Assembly: GCA_905250885.1 (NCBI GenBank)
Contig: CAJNOQ010000098.1
Location: 1-64,000, forward strand
Direction: 5' to 3'
Origin: Didymodactylos carnosus
Taxonomy: Eukaryota; Rotifera; Eurotatoria; Philodinida; Philodinidae
Length of the DNA: 64,000 nucleotides
Shown: positions 41,616 to 52,370 of the stretch, in pieces
Layout: each line of letters begins with the position of its first letter
Position numbering within the stretch: position 1 is the first letter of the stretch
The notes under the pieces: generated by a model
The model's input: the letters and a program-made list of their open reading frames with translations, nothing else
The model's database searches: none
Told to the model about the DNA's origin: nothing
Made by a program: the position numbers and the translations under genes

Positions 41616-41801
41616 AGCGTGAGCATTGTTTTGAATTCAGAAATAGTTTTAGACCTTTTGAGATTTTTGCTCTATTTATATTAGTTTACGAACCTTACAC
41701 ATGAAAACAGAAAAAACGGGCACCGTTCTACATGCAGCACTCAGGAGTACTCATTTTTTATGGGTACTCCGTGGTAGCTTTTGGAGTACTCCTTTTGAGT
41801 T

Positions 41802-41832
41802 GGAGCACTCTTTTTCCGAAAAAGAGTGCTCC
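41802..41832. repeat. 31-bp palindrome
   Basis: GGAGCACTCTTTTTC is followed almost at once by its reverse complement. It lies inside a cluster of GAGTACTC-type words at 41738-41855. As DNA it can form a hairpin; its role is unknown. Confidence 0.65.
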
Positions 41833-43159
41833 ATGACACTCCTCCTTGATATTTATTTTGCTACGCCGTCTATGGTTTTTTGTGCAACATGGCTGTATTG
41901 CACGTCGGTTCTCTTTTTCCTCTCCGCTTTTTAATTGATCTAAAATGTCGCTAAAATCGATACAGGAAAACAATTGAAAATCAGGAGAAACCAGGAGAAA
42001 ATCTTAAAAATCAGGTTGTGAAATCAGGAGAATTTTCATCAGGAGAAAAGTCAAAAGATCAGGAGTCCTGGTCAAATCAGAAGATTTGGGCAATCTGTAA
42101 GGCACTTTACTAAACTCACGAAAATGAGACCTGTTTAGATAAGGAAATAGAGAGCTGAATTTGCTGTGTACATCCTCTGAGTTTACTACCTGATTCTGTT
42201 TTCATACTGATTTTTCGTTTTGGAGATTATAACATGATAAAAGCATTGTCTGCTCGACGAACGCATTAAAATTCGATAGCACTAGGCTCTCGAAGAAAAG
42301 TCCGAGTAAAATAGTGGAATCAATCGTTGATAACAAAATGGTGACTGGAAAAATGTGGAACTAGTGCCTACTAGCTCGATTTTCTGTTCAAACACGACCG
42401 TCATATTTTGACGTTTTAACATTTCGGTAGACTGTATAAGAGATCTCTGCAGATTGGGTAGGTGAAATAGCGGATGATCTCCTTGCGGGTGACAATACGA
42501 ATTTTCATCATTAGATTTTTAGGTTTTTCACTTACTCCTACTATCCACCTGCCCTCTTTCCGATGAGCGACATGCCCGGGATGATGCGAATAAAACGCGA
42601 ATCTGAATCTTGCGAGTCAAAGTATAATTCAAGGAAGGCTCAAACGTCGGGCCGCTCATATGTCAGGTGACGTCCTTATTGATACTCCGGGCAAAGTGTT
42701 TTGCATCGCCGTGAAATTCTACATCTAACAGCAGAACTTTCCACCATTTTTATAGTATAGAACAGGCAATAACTTTCTAACCACAAAATCGCCCAAATAA
42801 ATGATTTTGCTATGGTACGTAGTCCCTTGCACTGATGCTGTACGTCGGTGGATGCTGAAGGCTAAAGAACCGGAGATGTTTATATGTTTAATTTATTGTA
42901 TCACCGTAAATTTTACGTCTATCTATTATAGTTTACGGTAATTAATAGTTTGGTCGCACTTTATTAACACTATATGAGTTTTCTCGGAGATTCTTTAATT
43001 TTCAGAATCCAACCGCTGAGAAGCAGTGGATGAAAAACAATAAGTGTCCGCATGGATTTGCTTTTATTTAAAACAGGATCGCAGTGTAAATTATGATGTT
43101 GCTGTATGGGAAAGGCGGATTATATGCTTACCTGTTTTTGAGCAGGTGAAATTATGCCG

Positions 43160-43890
43160 GTTCGTATGTATATGTTACAGTTGAAATTAAAATTTTAATC
43201 GCTACTAGTGGAAAGTAAAATGCTGAAGCATGTATTCACCATAAACTAGGCTTTCAACTGCAAGATCAGGCTTAGAACTGTATGAGAATATCCGAGGACA
43301 TCCCAAGATGTAAGAGTTACAAAACAATATCCCTAGTGATATGGTCTGACATTCGTATATCCAGGCTTCATACTCTATGCTGTTTTGTCACTCACTCTAA
43401 ACATATCTTGCCGTTCCCTCGGGTATTCTTCTCCAGTTCTGAAAGGCTGCAAGCTTGATCTTGTTGTTGTAAGCCTAGTTTATGGAGAATACACTGTAAA
43501 AAATAAAGTGTGCCCGGAGCACACTGAGCTTGGACTTTTTGCACACTGAAAATAGCTTGTTCAGTGTGCCTGTAACACGCTGGAATTGCACATATAGCTT
43601 ACATAGACAGAACGAGAAAAAAGACCGAAGAAAAGGATAATTCTTTCATTTTTTTCAATAGAGAAACGCAAGATAAAAATTCAGATTACACAGTGGCAAT
43701 TTGCACATCATTTTGGACTCGAAATGCATACTTGGGGGAAAGTACACTAGCGGGCAGATTTTATTTTTTACAGTGTACATGCTTCAGCCCATGTGCGAAC
43801 ATCTGGATTTTACTTTCCACTAGTAACGATTAAAATTTTAATTTCCCTTAGTGGAATTTTAATTTCAACTGAAACGTATATCTATAGTCA
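43160..43890. repeat. Foldback repeat with a nested MITE in one arm
   Basis: The left arm (~43160-43315) and right arm (~43395-43890) are inverted copies: GAAATTAAAATTTTAATCGC at 43183 mirrors its complement near 43820-43840, and CCATAAACTAGGCTT at 43239-43253 mirrors 43471-43485. The right arm is longer because the element at 43492-43775 was inserted into it. No protein is encoded. Confidence 0.82.
43492..43775. mobile_element. MITE, 284 bp, TA-flanked, nested in foldback
   Basis: Terminal inverted repeats begin CACTGTAAAAAATAAA and are flanked by TA at 43490-43491 and 43776-43777. The undisturbed left arm of the surrounding foldback shows the unfilled site (GCATG-TA-TTCACC at 43229-43238), which fixes both ends and the TA duplication. 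GTGTGC/GCACAC words recur inside. It is non-autonomous; TA targeting suggests a Tc1/mariner-like source. Confidence 0.85.
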
Positions 43891-44050
43891 AAGTTTAAGT
43901 GAAAGAGAGAGAAAAGTAATGGGATTTTCTTCAAAATGTATTATCTATTTTATGTCTCTATTTCACACTATAGATACAAGGCTCCTTACAAGAAGATTTA
44001 CAGAATTGTTTCACTTATGAGCTAATGTGCTTTGGAAAGTCAATGTATCC

Positions 44051-44200
44051 TGCAACAATGTATCACCTGAAGGGGCAAAAGCAATTCGAGAAGCCTTGAA
44101 AATAAACCAAACATTGACAACTCTGTATTTACAGTTTTAGCAGTATATCACCTGAAGGGGCAAAAGCAATTGCAGAAGCCTTGGAAACAAACCGATTGTT
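44051..44200 (+). pseudogene. NOD3-type leucine-rich repeat fragment
   Basis: Two ~28-residue repeats are visible: VSPEGAKAIREALKINQTL-TTLYL, then after a stop and a one-base frame change another SPEGAKAIAEALETN. The pattern (L-x-x-N-x-I-S-x-EGAKAI-x-EALK-x-N-x-T-L) is that of ribonuclease-inhibitor/NLR-type repeats. There is no open context around it, so it is a broken fragment of a large LRR gene family. Confidence 0.75.
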
Positions 44201-45249
44201 CTTTTTCTTATCATGTGTTTTTGTTGGAAAGGGCAGCTTGTATAGTTTTGAAGTGAGTGATCATGATTCTGAAATTATTTTTTCTGTTTGATGCAGTAAT
44301 CCGTCGGAAAAATAGAGTAGGTGTTTTTTATCGAAAGGTATCCGTTTCTTAAGAAGAGATTTTCATAGTGAAAATTACTCATTCAAATTGTAGTTAGGGG
44401 ATTTGACAATGGAACTGAATCGAGTAAAGGGAACCGCAAACATCTAAATGTCTATCACCAAATTATGTGTCTTTCGTCCAACAGTCATTTTTTAATTTAT
44501 TGTTTAATAATCTAATAGTCTGCCGCTTAAAACTTCATTAGAAGATGGGCAGAATGCAAAATGGATTGTTGTGAATATTTTCTCATAAACTGCATTGTGT
44601 TTTGTTGTGAAAATACTGTCTTATGTAGAGTACACTCGAAATATTGTTAACGGATATGTTAAGCGTTACAGACAAATTATTGCTTTCTCAAGGATATAGT
44701 TTGATACACATATACATGCATACATCCAATCTATTAATTTTATTTAGATCATGTGAGAAAGGAGTTCACAAAAGCAATGTACCAAGTGGTACAGATCATG
44801 GAAAAACACAGCCAAAATTTAGTAGGATAATACAAAAAATTGAGAAAAAGTTCTTTTACCAAATTTAACAAAGTTAAAAGAGAAAATGAGACGTATTCTT
44901 AATCTAGACTCTTACAGGAAACGTTTATCAGTTAGGGAACATACGCGGACAAATAAAAATAATATTTAAGCTAAGTAATTTTCCCGATAGGTGGGATAGA
45001 TGGAATAAGGTCTGAATTTTTTCACGCTGTAAAATCAATTTTTCTAACGTAAGCCCAGGATCATTCATAAGAAAGATTAAAGTAATAGTTAGAATCAACG
45101 TACGAAACTGCATCGAATGATGTATAACTCCACTAAATTCTGAATATTTTCCATACTAGAGGCAGAAAATGTTATGTTCTTCTTCTATACATCAAAGGCG
45201 GTATACGATCTTCTTTTCAAAAAAAACACAACACTCAGTTACTGACTCA

Positions 45250-45510
45250 CCTTGCACACTTTATTCTTTTTCAAGGCTTGTGTAATTGCTTTTGCCCTTA
45301 CAGACGATATATTGTTAAACTGTAAATCCAGAGTTGTCAATGTTTAGTTTACTTTCAAGGCTTCTGATATGGCTTTTGCCCCTTCAGATGATATATTGTT
45401 GAAGGATATATTAAGAGTTGTTAATGTTCGGTTTGTTTTCAAGGGTTCTCCAATTGCTTTTGCTCCTTCAGATGATATATTATTCTTGTACAGAGAAAGA
45501 GTTGTTGTGT
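45250..45510 (-). pseudogene. NOD3-type LRR fragment, opposite strand
   Basis: Read on the minus strand, three repeats follow one another: NNISSEGAKAIGEPLKTNRTL, NNISSEGAKAISEALKVN (then a TAA), and NNISSVRAKAITQALKKN, followed by a donor-like GTGAGT. The repeats belong to the same family as those at 44051-44200 but lie inverted to them, 1 kb away. The in-frame stop and lack of neighbouring exons indicate decay. Confidence 0.78.
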
Positions 45511-45873
45511 CCCCAGACCTTAATTTTTCTACAATTTCGTTTTCTTTCTGGGATAGTTTTTGACTTCATTTTTGATCAGTAAGATGGAATTTTCATGTAA
45601 AAGACGCGCTGCGCCGCCTTACGAAAGCGGCTGGATTCCAATTTTATGTACCCGTAGCATCTTGGTGAGACATCATGGATGTTGAGCCAAGGCACTTTGA
45701 ATATCTTTTCGCACGGGAAAAGAGTATTTTTTGTGGAATGACGCACGCATACAATAGAAATTCGCCCACCTATGTAGTAATCGGCATGTTCTTCGTTTTT
45801 AAGCGTTGGAGAAAAGAGAATTGAATGAAGCCCGCATAATGCATAACCCTGAAGAAAATTCCAGCAGACCAGC
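45511..45873. other. Unassigned sequence beside the LRR fragment
   Basis: The minus strand stays open for 121 codons (45576-45941), but the frame runs into the MITE at its start and shows no family motif. Possibly decayed coding sequence. Confidence 0.3.
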
Positions 45874-46106
45874 CCAGGTCGAACGATACGGTCCATATAC
45901 GGACGGTCTACTGGACGCAGGAATACGGACCGTAACATCATTAAAATAGGGCCGTATACGGGCGTATTTTCACAATATACGGTCCGTAAACGATACCGTT
46001 TCTGGGTACAGTAATACGGGGTCGTATACTGTGAAAATACGGCCGTATACGGCCGTATTTTAACGATGTTACGATCCGTAACGGATATCCGTTTTGGTCG
46101 ACCTGG
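45874..46106. mobile_element. Palindrome-rich MITE, 233 bp
   Basis: Ends CCAGGTCGA and TCGACCTGG are inverted copies. The interior is dominated by ATACGG/CCGTAT words, many forming CCGTATACGG or ATACGGCCGTAT palindromes, which makes it far more CG-dinucleotide-rich than its surroundings. No target duplication is certain and no protein is encoded. The transposon class cannot be assigned from the ends alone. Confidence 0.65.
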
Positions 46107-46262
46107 AAGAATAGAAAAGACATTTACACGTTAAAACTTGAAATATTTAAATATTCGCATACCGAGTACAATATTGATTAAGAAACTGACTGTGCGTTCA
46201 TAATTTACTCGAAAAATAAACTTTTAAGCTAAGCAACTGTTTTCTGTAGGCCGGAGATAGAT

Positions 46263-46381
46263 GTCGCGAGATAGCAGTCAACTGTGCTACTATCCAAAAA
46301 AGTCGTGTACCCATTTAATAAAACTTACAGTGTACAGATAATCTATCATAGCGAATCGTTTAGATATACTTTCAACCTTCT
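46263..46381. repeat. Dispersed repeat, copy 2
   Basis: Same-orientation copy of 41219-41330, beginning GATAGCAGTCAACTGTG and ending AACCTTCTT. A related word pair (TTTAAGCTAAG ... GATAGATG) just upstream at 46210-46270 also occurs near 44950-45010, so a longer dispersed repeat is probably involved. Confidence 0.55.
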
Positions 46382-46400
46382 TTCATCAGGTCGGACACCA

Positions 46401-46463
46401 CCGATAAAGCCATTTTCTGTACGTATTTTTCGGAAAAATACGTTCAGAAAATGACTTTATCGG
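46401..46463. repeat. 63-bp hairpin
   Basis: CCGATAAAGCCATTTTCTG opens and the near-exact complement closes, with arms of ~31 bp and almost no loop around TTTTTCGGAAAAA. It directly follows the dispersed repeat copy 2. Confidence 0.75.
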
Positions 46464-48602
46464 TATTACTGGAGATTTTGAAAAGTGGAACGGATCGACA
46501 CTTCCAAGCTGTCGGAGATTTTTAATAAGAAAAAATTTTGTGTTTTAATACTTTTGAAGTTGGCTCAAAACTAAGTCGTTCGTAAGTAATTAGTAAGTAA
46601 ATTTCTGCGGTTAAAATAGGGGGTGTTGCGTATAAAAAGAAAAGAAAACGGCTGACAAACAGAGAAAAACACACAGAACCAGAAACAGTAAAGTGTGGAT
46701 GATGGATTATAGTGCTTAAGTTTGGTGCTCTATTAAAAGCATTTTTATGCTTCATTAAAAAGCTTATATGCACAAGTAAGTGCTATGGAAGTATTACTAA
46801 TCGGTGAAAAATAACTTCCCTTGATATTTATTACATATTATCAGCAAGCAATATGCGCTATTAATTAAAGGATGGAAAAGATTGGTTCTTTACAGCTTTA
46901 ATTTATCGAAATATTATAAAAGAAAACTAAGGAACGAAGTTTTTGGTTCTACTGGTCAAGATGAACTAATGAACAAATCGTTACTGCATCTAAGAAGTGG
47001 CGAATAGTACAATTTTGTGTCCATAAAACATCAAATACCAAACACAAAAATTACAGTTCTTTTTGTCTTCGTTGTGTGAGTAAGAATATTAATTAATACA
47101 ATATAATTAAAAGAATTGGTCACGCAAGAAAAAGCAATGACAACAATTTTGTGTTATTAAATATGACAGAAAGAAACAATCATCATTCATCATACCTGCT
47201 CATATCCTTATGAGATACTGGAAAATGAAACGGCAAAAAAACTTAGTTTGATATCACTTTAACATGTATGAGTTGAAAATATCAATTATAACCTGTCCAC
47301 ACACTAAAACAGAACACTTATATACCCATGTGTATTTTTTATACAAGTAGCTTGATCAGTATTTATCTCGCTCACAATATAACGGATTTTCTGGAATTCA
47401 AAGCCGAAATAATTTTTTTTGAATTGTCCTATAATCCTTCTGCTCTAACATGTTTATTTTTGTTCTGTTTTTTTAAAAATCGAATGAAAATCATAAAAAT
47501 CGTTTGTAATAAACAAACAAGCAGTAATAATCACCTACAGAAATTACAATAATCGTGCGACAAATGGAAAAAAGATGAAAGAACAAGAACAAGAACAATG
47601 AAGAACGAAAAAGAAATTAATGACAAACCTATTATTACGAAGTCTCTCCTTTTCTTGTGATATAGAAACAGCAAAGTATGACCTATAGTTTTAGAGTTAC
47701 GATATTTTCTTCGGTAAAATCTTTAATAATCTCAAAAATAGCATGCGAAAAAGTTGAAAACTTTTTTCAGTGTTTTTGTTCCACTGACGGCAAAAAAGCA
47801 TTTTTTTTTATAGAAGTATAGAAATCTTACTAGGAAAATCAAAACCAAAACGACATTTTACAAAATCTGTTTGATTTCTCCTCACGAGTAAGAAACCGTA
47901 ACGTATAAATCACTCAATACAAAACGGCTCTGTTTCAGAAATGTTAACCGAAAAAAACATTTCATAAAACCGATTTTGGTTTTGTGGAAAACCGCCCAAG
48001 GTTTGTTGAGTTAATAAAATACGTTTTATGAGTCGGTCAGAAAACTATTACAAAATGTATTTTTAAGAACCACTGGGTTTCTTCAGTATGAAAAAATCAT
48101 ATTTGAGATTTTTCAAACAAACAAAGAAATGCATAAGGGTGTCTTGACGGATTGAAAATCTTTTTCGGTTTTTTAAAAAATCGTTTGTTTTAAAGAGTAG
48201 TACACTATAAAAGGAGCGTATTTTCGAAAACCCTTTCAGAAACTTTATTCCGTATTCAAATTGAACTCACAAATCCCTTTCCATTTTAGGGAATACCGTT
48301 TGGGTTTTCGAAATTTCGAAAACCGTTTGGGTGTAAAAGAAAACTTTTGTATATCTGAACAGTATGGTCGAATACCGAACAGGGTATTTTTTCTAAAGCT
48401 CTTTTTGTTCGAAATTCCGTCTTAAACCGAAAACGTGTCGTGAAACACTTTTCAGTTTTCAAAAGTATCTTTTAGGATATTTAAATTATTTCTTCTAAAA
48501 GACTTCGATTTTCGAAAGTCCAAAAACTCTTTAGGGTTTTAGAAAATACCGTTTCAGGTTGTGGTCAACTTGTTTCGAAAATACATGTTTGGTACGTGGA
48601 CA
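46464..48602. other. Intergenic, nothing firm
   Basis: AT-rich to 47650. From 47690 to 48600 the words AACCGTTT, TTTCGAAAAC and GTTTTCGAA recur irregularly, suggesting degraded repeats akin to the adjoining foldback. Confidence 0.4.
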
Positions 48603-48930
48603 GAGATAAAAAAATCTGCTTATTTCGTGTACTTTTTCGTTTTTGAGCAGCTCAAATTCATTGGATGAAAGTTTTGAGTTTGAACCAAAATAAAATGAGA
48701 TTTCATTTCCTGTTTTCAGTTTTTCGGACAAGCTATTACCGAGATATTCACTATTTTACACAATGAAGGACTGCTTTTGTGAATATCCCGGTAATGGTAG
48801 CTTGTTCGAAAAAACTGAAAACAGGAAATGAAATCTCATTTTATTTTGGTTCAAACTCAAAACTTTCATCCAATAAATTTGAGTTGCTCAAAAACGAAAA
48901 AGTGCACGAAATAAGCAGATTTTTTATCTC
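48603..48930. repeat. Foldback repeat, ~150-bp near-identical arms
   Basis: Arms 48603-48752 and 48781-48930 are inverted copies with only a handful of differences, around a ~28-base centre. Outer ends are GAGATAAAAAAATCTGC and its complement. The minus-strand open frame across it (48531-48731) is a by-product. High arm identity suggests recent origin or gene-conversion between arms. Confidence 0.88.
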
Positions 48931-51052
48931 ACGAAGGAACCTCCCGAGGTGATAAATCGCTTTTTGATCGAAATCTAGTTAATTATAGGTCATCGACCAT
49001 GCTGATTTCGAATATGACCATGGGGGTTCCCCGTAGCCCTTCGAAGATCCAGTCGTCTGGAAAATCAGTTTTTCAGAAACTCTAAAAAATAGCCCAAACC
49101 TTTTTTAATAATACCAGTTTACCATATGTGAACTCATGCATACAGTGTTGTAGTCGATTTTGTTGGAGAATGTACTGGATGGCCACCCGATTCGCATATG
49201 TATTTAAAACCGATATCATCATCAACAGCTGCACCATTTCTCTATAAAAATGGAAATCATTCGCGAACTTGATAGTGGAAACGATACACTAATTATTCGA
49301 CCGTGCATCTTTATATTAAATGTAAATGGAATTATCTAGTATTAAACGTAATCTTCGGTACCCGCGCCCATAATAACATCAGGAAACGAACTCGTACAGT
49401 CGATATAGGTATGATAGAGTCCTTCTAAGAAATCCAAATTCTACTTCGAATCGCTAACATAGCATATCATTGTTACTATCCGTATTGACTATGAGTTAAT
49501 AGTTAACTAGTTATACTTATAGATTTGTGAAATTAAATACGATAAGAGAAAAAAGTTATATCGTAATCCTTTAAAATGATAGATTTTTTTCGGAAAAGTA
49601 TGTACAAGTGTACAAGTTATTGTACCAATAACCAAGTTGTGTCTCTTTGTCTATCCATTATGTGATTCCTCGTTATTGAATCCTGATCTAACTAACATCT
49701 ATATATGAAAAATTTCTACAAAAATTACTGCTTATAAACTATAATTTATTAACTATGTTGTGAGAAATGAACAATTTTCTTAATATTTGAAATGTAAATG
49801 TATCTTCTTTGAAATCATATTCAATATGTTTATTTACTATGTGTACTTGAACTCATGATAAATGACCGAAGTACTTAGGTCAGTATTTGAAATTGAGACA
49901 TGCAGCGATTAGAAAAAGAGAGAGGAAAGAAATTTTCTTAACGTTCATATGTGACCATGTCGATAAGAGGATAAAAAAATACAGGTAGCTATATATCGTC
50001 TTTTTCGCTCATATAGAATTGAAAGAAGCAGTAGATATATCACTTGTGTGTCGTTATAGTTTGTACATATAAACATAAAGACATTTCCCATCTATACATC
50101 TAAATTTATGTTTCGTGCATGCTTTGGGTAGTTTATGTTGAATTCTGCTGAGACTATTATTGTTATGTTTTAAAACAATTTCATAATACAGGAAAAGAGA
50201 GAAAGAAAGAGAAAGTGTGAAAAAAGAGAAAATGCGTCCACTAGCGGTGACATTGGACTAAATAACAATAAGAAGGAAAAGTCATGAATAAGAAGGTAAG
50301 GCTCAATAAAGAATTTGAAAAATTCTTTTGTATGAGTGTGGATACAATTTTCAACTATGTGAGATACATCCCTTCGAGTTATGAGTGTAGATAATTTAAT
50401 GTGTTATACGTAGAGAAAAGGATTGTAAGTCAGACATTACTACAAACAAAGAATTTTTGTTAATAAAAAAATTAGTTTTTTCAATCATTTTCTTTAAGCC
50501 ATTGGTGTATTTATAGTTAGATTAGTTTTATAATTACATTCATGTCAAATCAGAAAAAGAGCATGTGTATTTATTTGTCACAGGTTTGTATTAAAGATTT
50601 TCTAAGATCATCTTTTCGAGACACGTTGTCTTTTCAAACAAACAGATAAACTTGATCTCGTTTGTTTATATTAAAAGGAATTATGGTCTATTAGTTTTAG
50701 ATAAGAGAAACAGTCTTAAAAGTTTTTAGTATTGAATATGTGCAAATAAGAAGAAGCCTAAAGGTAATTAATTTGTACATCTTATCGCTTAACAGTATAA
50801 ATAGTCGTTAGTACAACTTTAAAGTGGATCTTATGCTTCTGAAGAGAATTTATAGAGGAAAAAAAACTGGAGATCGAATTGCAGATTATTATCTACAGCC
50901 TCTTTACCAACAATGTTTTATAAATTTCGTTGAAATAGAATTTTTTCTATTCGATAGTCTAACTTCACTTTACAAAAAATGCATATTGGAACTAGGCATG
51001 CACTAGCTTCAAGCAAACACTTACAAAAAACACTATTTGCCACCAGTAAGAG
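48931..51052. other. Intergenic with a possible coding remnant
   Basis: At about 49137-49270 the plus strand reads as an exon-like peptide (YSVVVDFVGECTGWPPDSHM...) and then, after a stop and frame change, DSGNDTLIIRP. It was not assigned to a family. The rest, to 51052, holds no supported feature. Confidence 0.35.
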
Positions 51053-51292
51053 CCCCAATTCTGACTAGGTTTTGCTACAAGAAAACTCTAGTTTCATCTA
51101 ATAATAGAATTGAAACTGTTGTAACAGCTGAAAAATCCCTTAGAATTGGTAAGAACTGGTGGAATTTGCAAAAAAAATAGAATTTTTAACCTATCTAACA
51201 AATTTTTCAGCTGTTTTAACAGTTTCAACCCTATTAACACATAGAGAAGATGAAATTGGGGTTTTCTTGTAGCAAAAACTGGCCTGGATTGG
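51053..51292. repeat. Foldback repeat, ~100-bp diverged arms
   Basis: TTTTGCTACAAGAAAAC at ~51070 and GTTTTCTTGTAGCAAAA at ~51261 are mirror words, as are TGAAACTGTT-GTAACAGCTGAAAAAT and ATTTTTCAGCTGTTTTAACAGTTTCA. The arms cover about 51053-51160 and 51180-51292. Divergence is higher than in the 48.6-kb foldback. Confidence 0.75.
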
Positions 51293-52370
51293 GTGAGGAT
51301 GCGCAACAAGAAAAAGACAGTAGGAACATTATTATGGCAGAAAATAACCAAAATTTTGTACAGTATGATGTTAGTTAGACTCTATATTTCTCGATAGTTT
51401 TCAGCTGTGGTGAGATAAATTTTAAATATCGTAAGCAATTATTAATCACTCTAGGGCTTTTCTACAGTCGACTTCTTGTTTGGAAATATTCCATTCATCA
51501 CAATACGACTCTGACTTTGTTTTAGAAATTAACCCGTTTGTGGCCAATGATCGTTTCAATGATCATTATTTTGGACATCTACAGTCACTCAACAATAGCC
51601 TTTATAACTGATTTTGAACCCACACCATGTAAAATATAGCCCTATCCTATCCTATGCATTATCTTACCTCTCTTTCTAGAATAAAGTACTAAAGAAATTT
51701 AACTGTTTAGACTATTTCAGTGAATATTTTCATGTGAAAATGCACTTACAAATGAGATTCCATAAAATTCGATATTCTTAGCCCCAAGTACTCCATGGGA
51801 ATCACAATGAAAATTCTGCAACTCTCAGAAAAATTTGGGCACAAATGGGTTAAGTGACAGAGCGACATGGCTGAATCTCTCGTGAAGAGAAACAGTTATC
51901 ATGTCTGAGAATACTTACTGCTTTATTTATCTTAATAATTAAAAAGTGGAAAAGCTTCAAATTACAGATCAAGTGTATAGAGAGTATATGGAACAAATTA
52001 GATGACTTTTATGACTATCGACGCGATAATTTTCACACTATTACTTTTTTTCTCATAAATGTATACTTTACTATCTGTAGATACAATTTATTTCGATTTT
52101 ATCGAGCTCATACCGTACAATAGAATATAGAAGAAGAGTAAATATTTTCTATTCTACCGATAATGATATAATTGAACACTTTCGAGAATCTAGACACAGA
52201 CCACATTTTCTTTCCAATATTAATAAACTTTCTACTTCCGATGTGCGCTTCTTTTTATTTTTTATTTATTTATTGTTTATCATCATCTTAGCGAAGTAAA
52301 CCTTGATCTTGATATTTTTCTTTTTTGATTTATTTATTTAAATTCTTTGCTTTTATTTTTTATGTTATAG
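51293..52370. other. Spacer upstream of the first visible PALS1 exon
   Basis: AT-rich. The start codon exon of the downstream gene must lie here or further upstream but could not be identified. Confidence 0.4.

Larger units (their letters stand above)
41068..43159. other. Repeat-rich intergenic region
   Basis: No gene found. It contains a 115-bp block (41219-41330) repeated at 46263-46381, a hAT-like MITE (41462-41615), a short palindrome (41802-41832) within a run of GAGTACTC/GAGCACTC words, and irregular ATCAGGAG repeats (41985-42085). The part from 42400 to 43080 is less AT-rich and may be decayed coding sequence, but no family was recognised. Confidence 0.5.

Noticed and set aside
41738-42090. 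CRISPR-like repeated words (GAGTACTC, ATCAGGAG)
   Set aside because: Repeat lengths and spacings are irregular, there are no uniform spacers, and the genome is eukaryotic.
45576-46123. Minus-strand frames of 121 and 60 codons
   Set aside because: They overlap the palindrome-rich MITE and have no recognisable domain.
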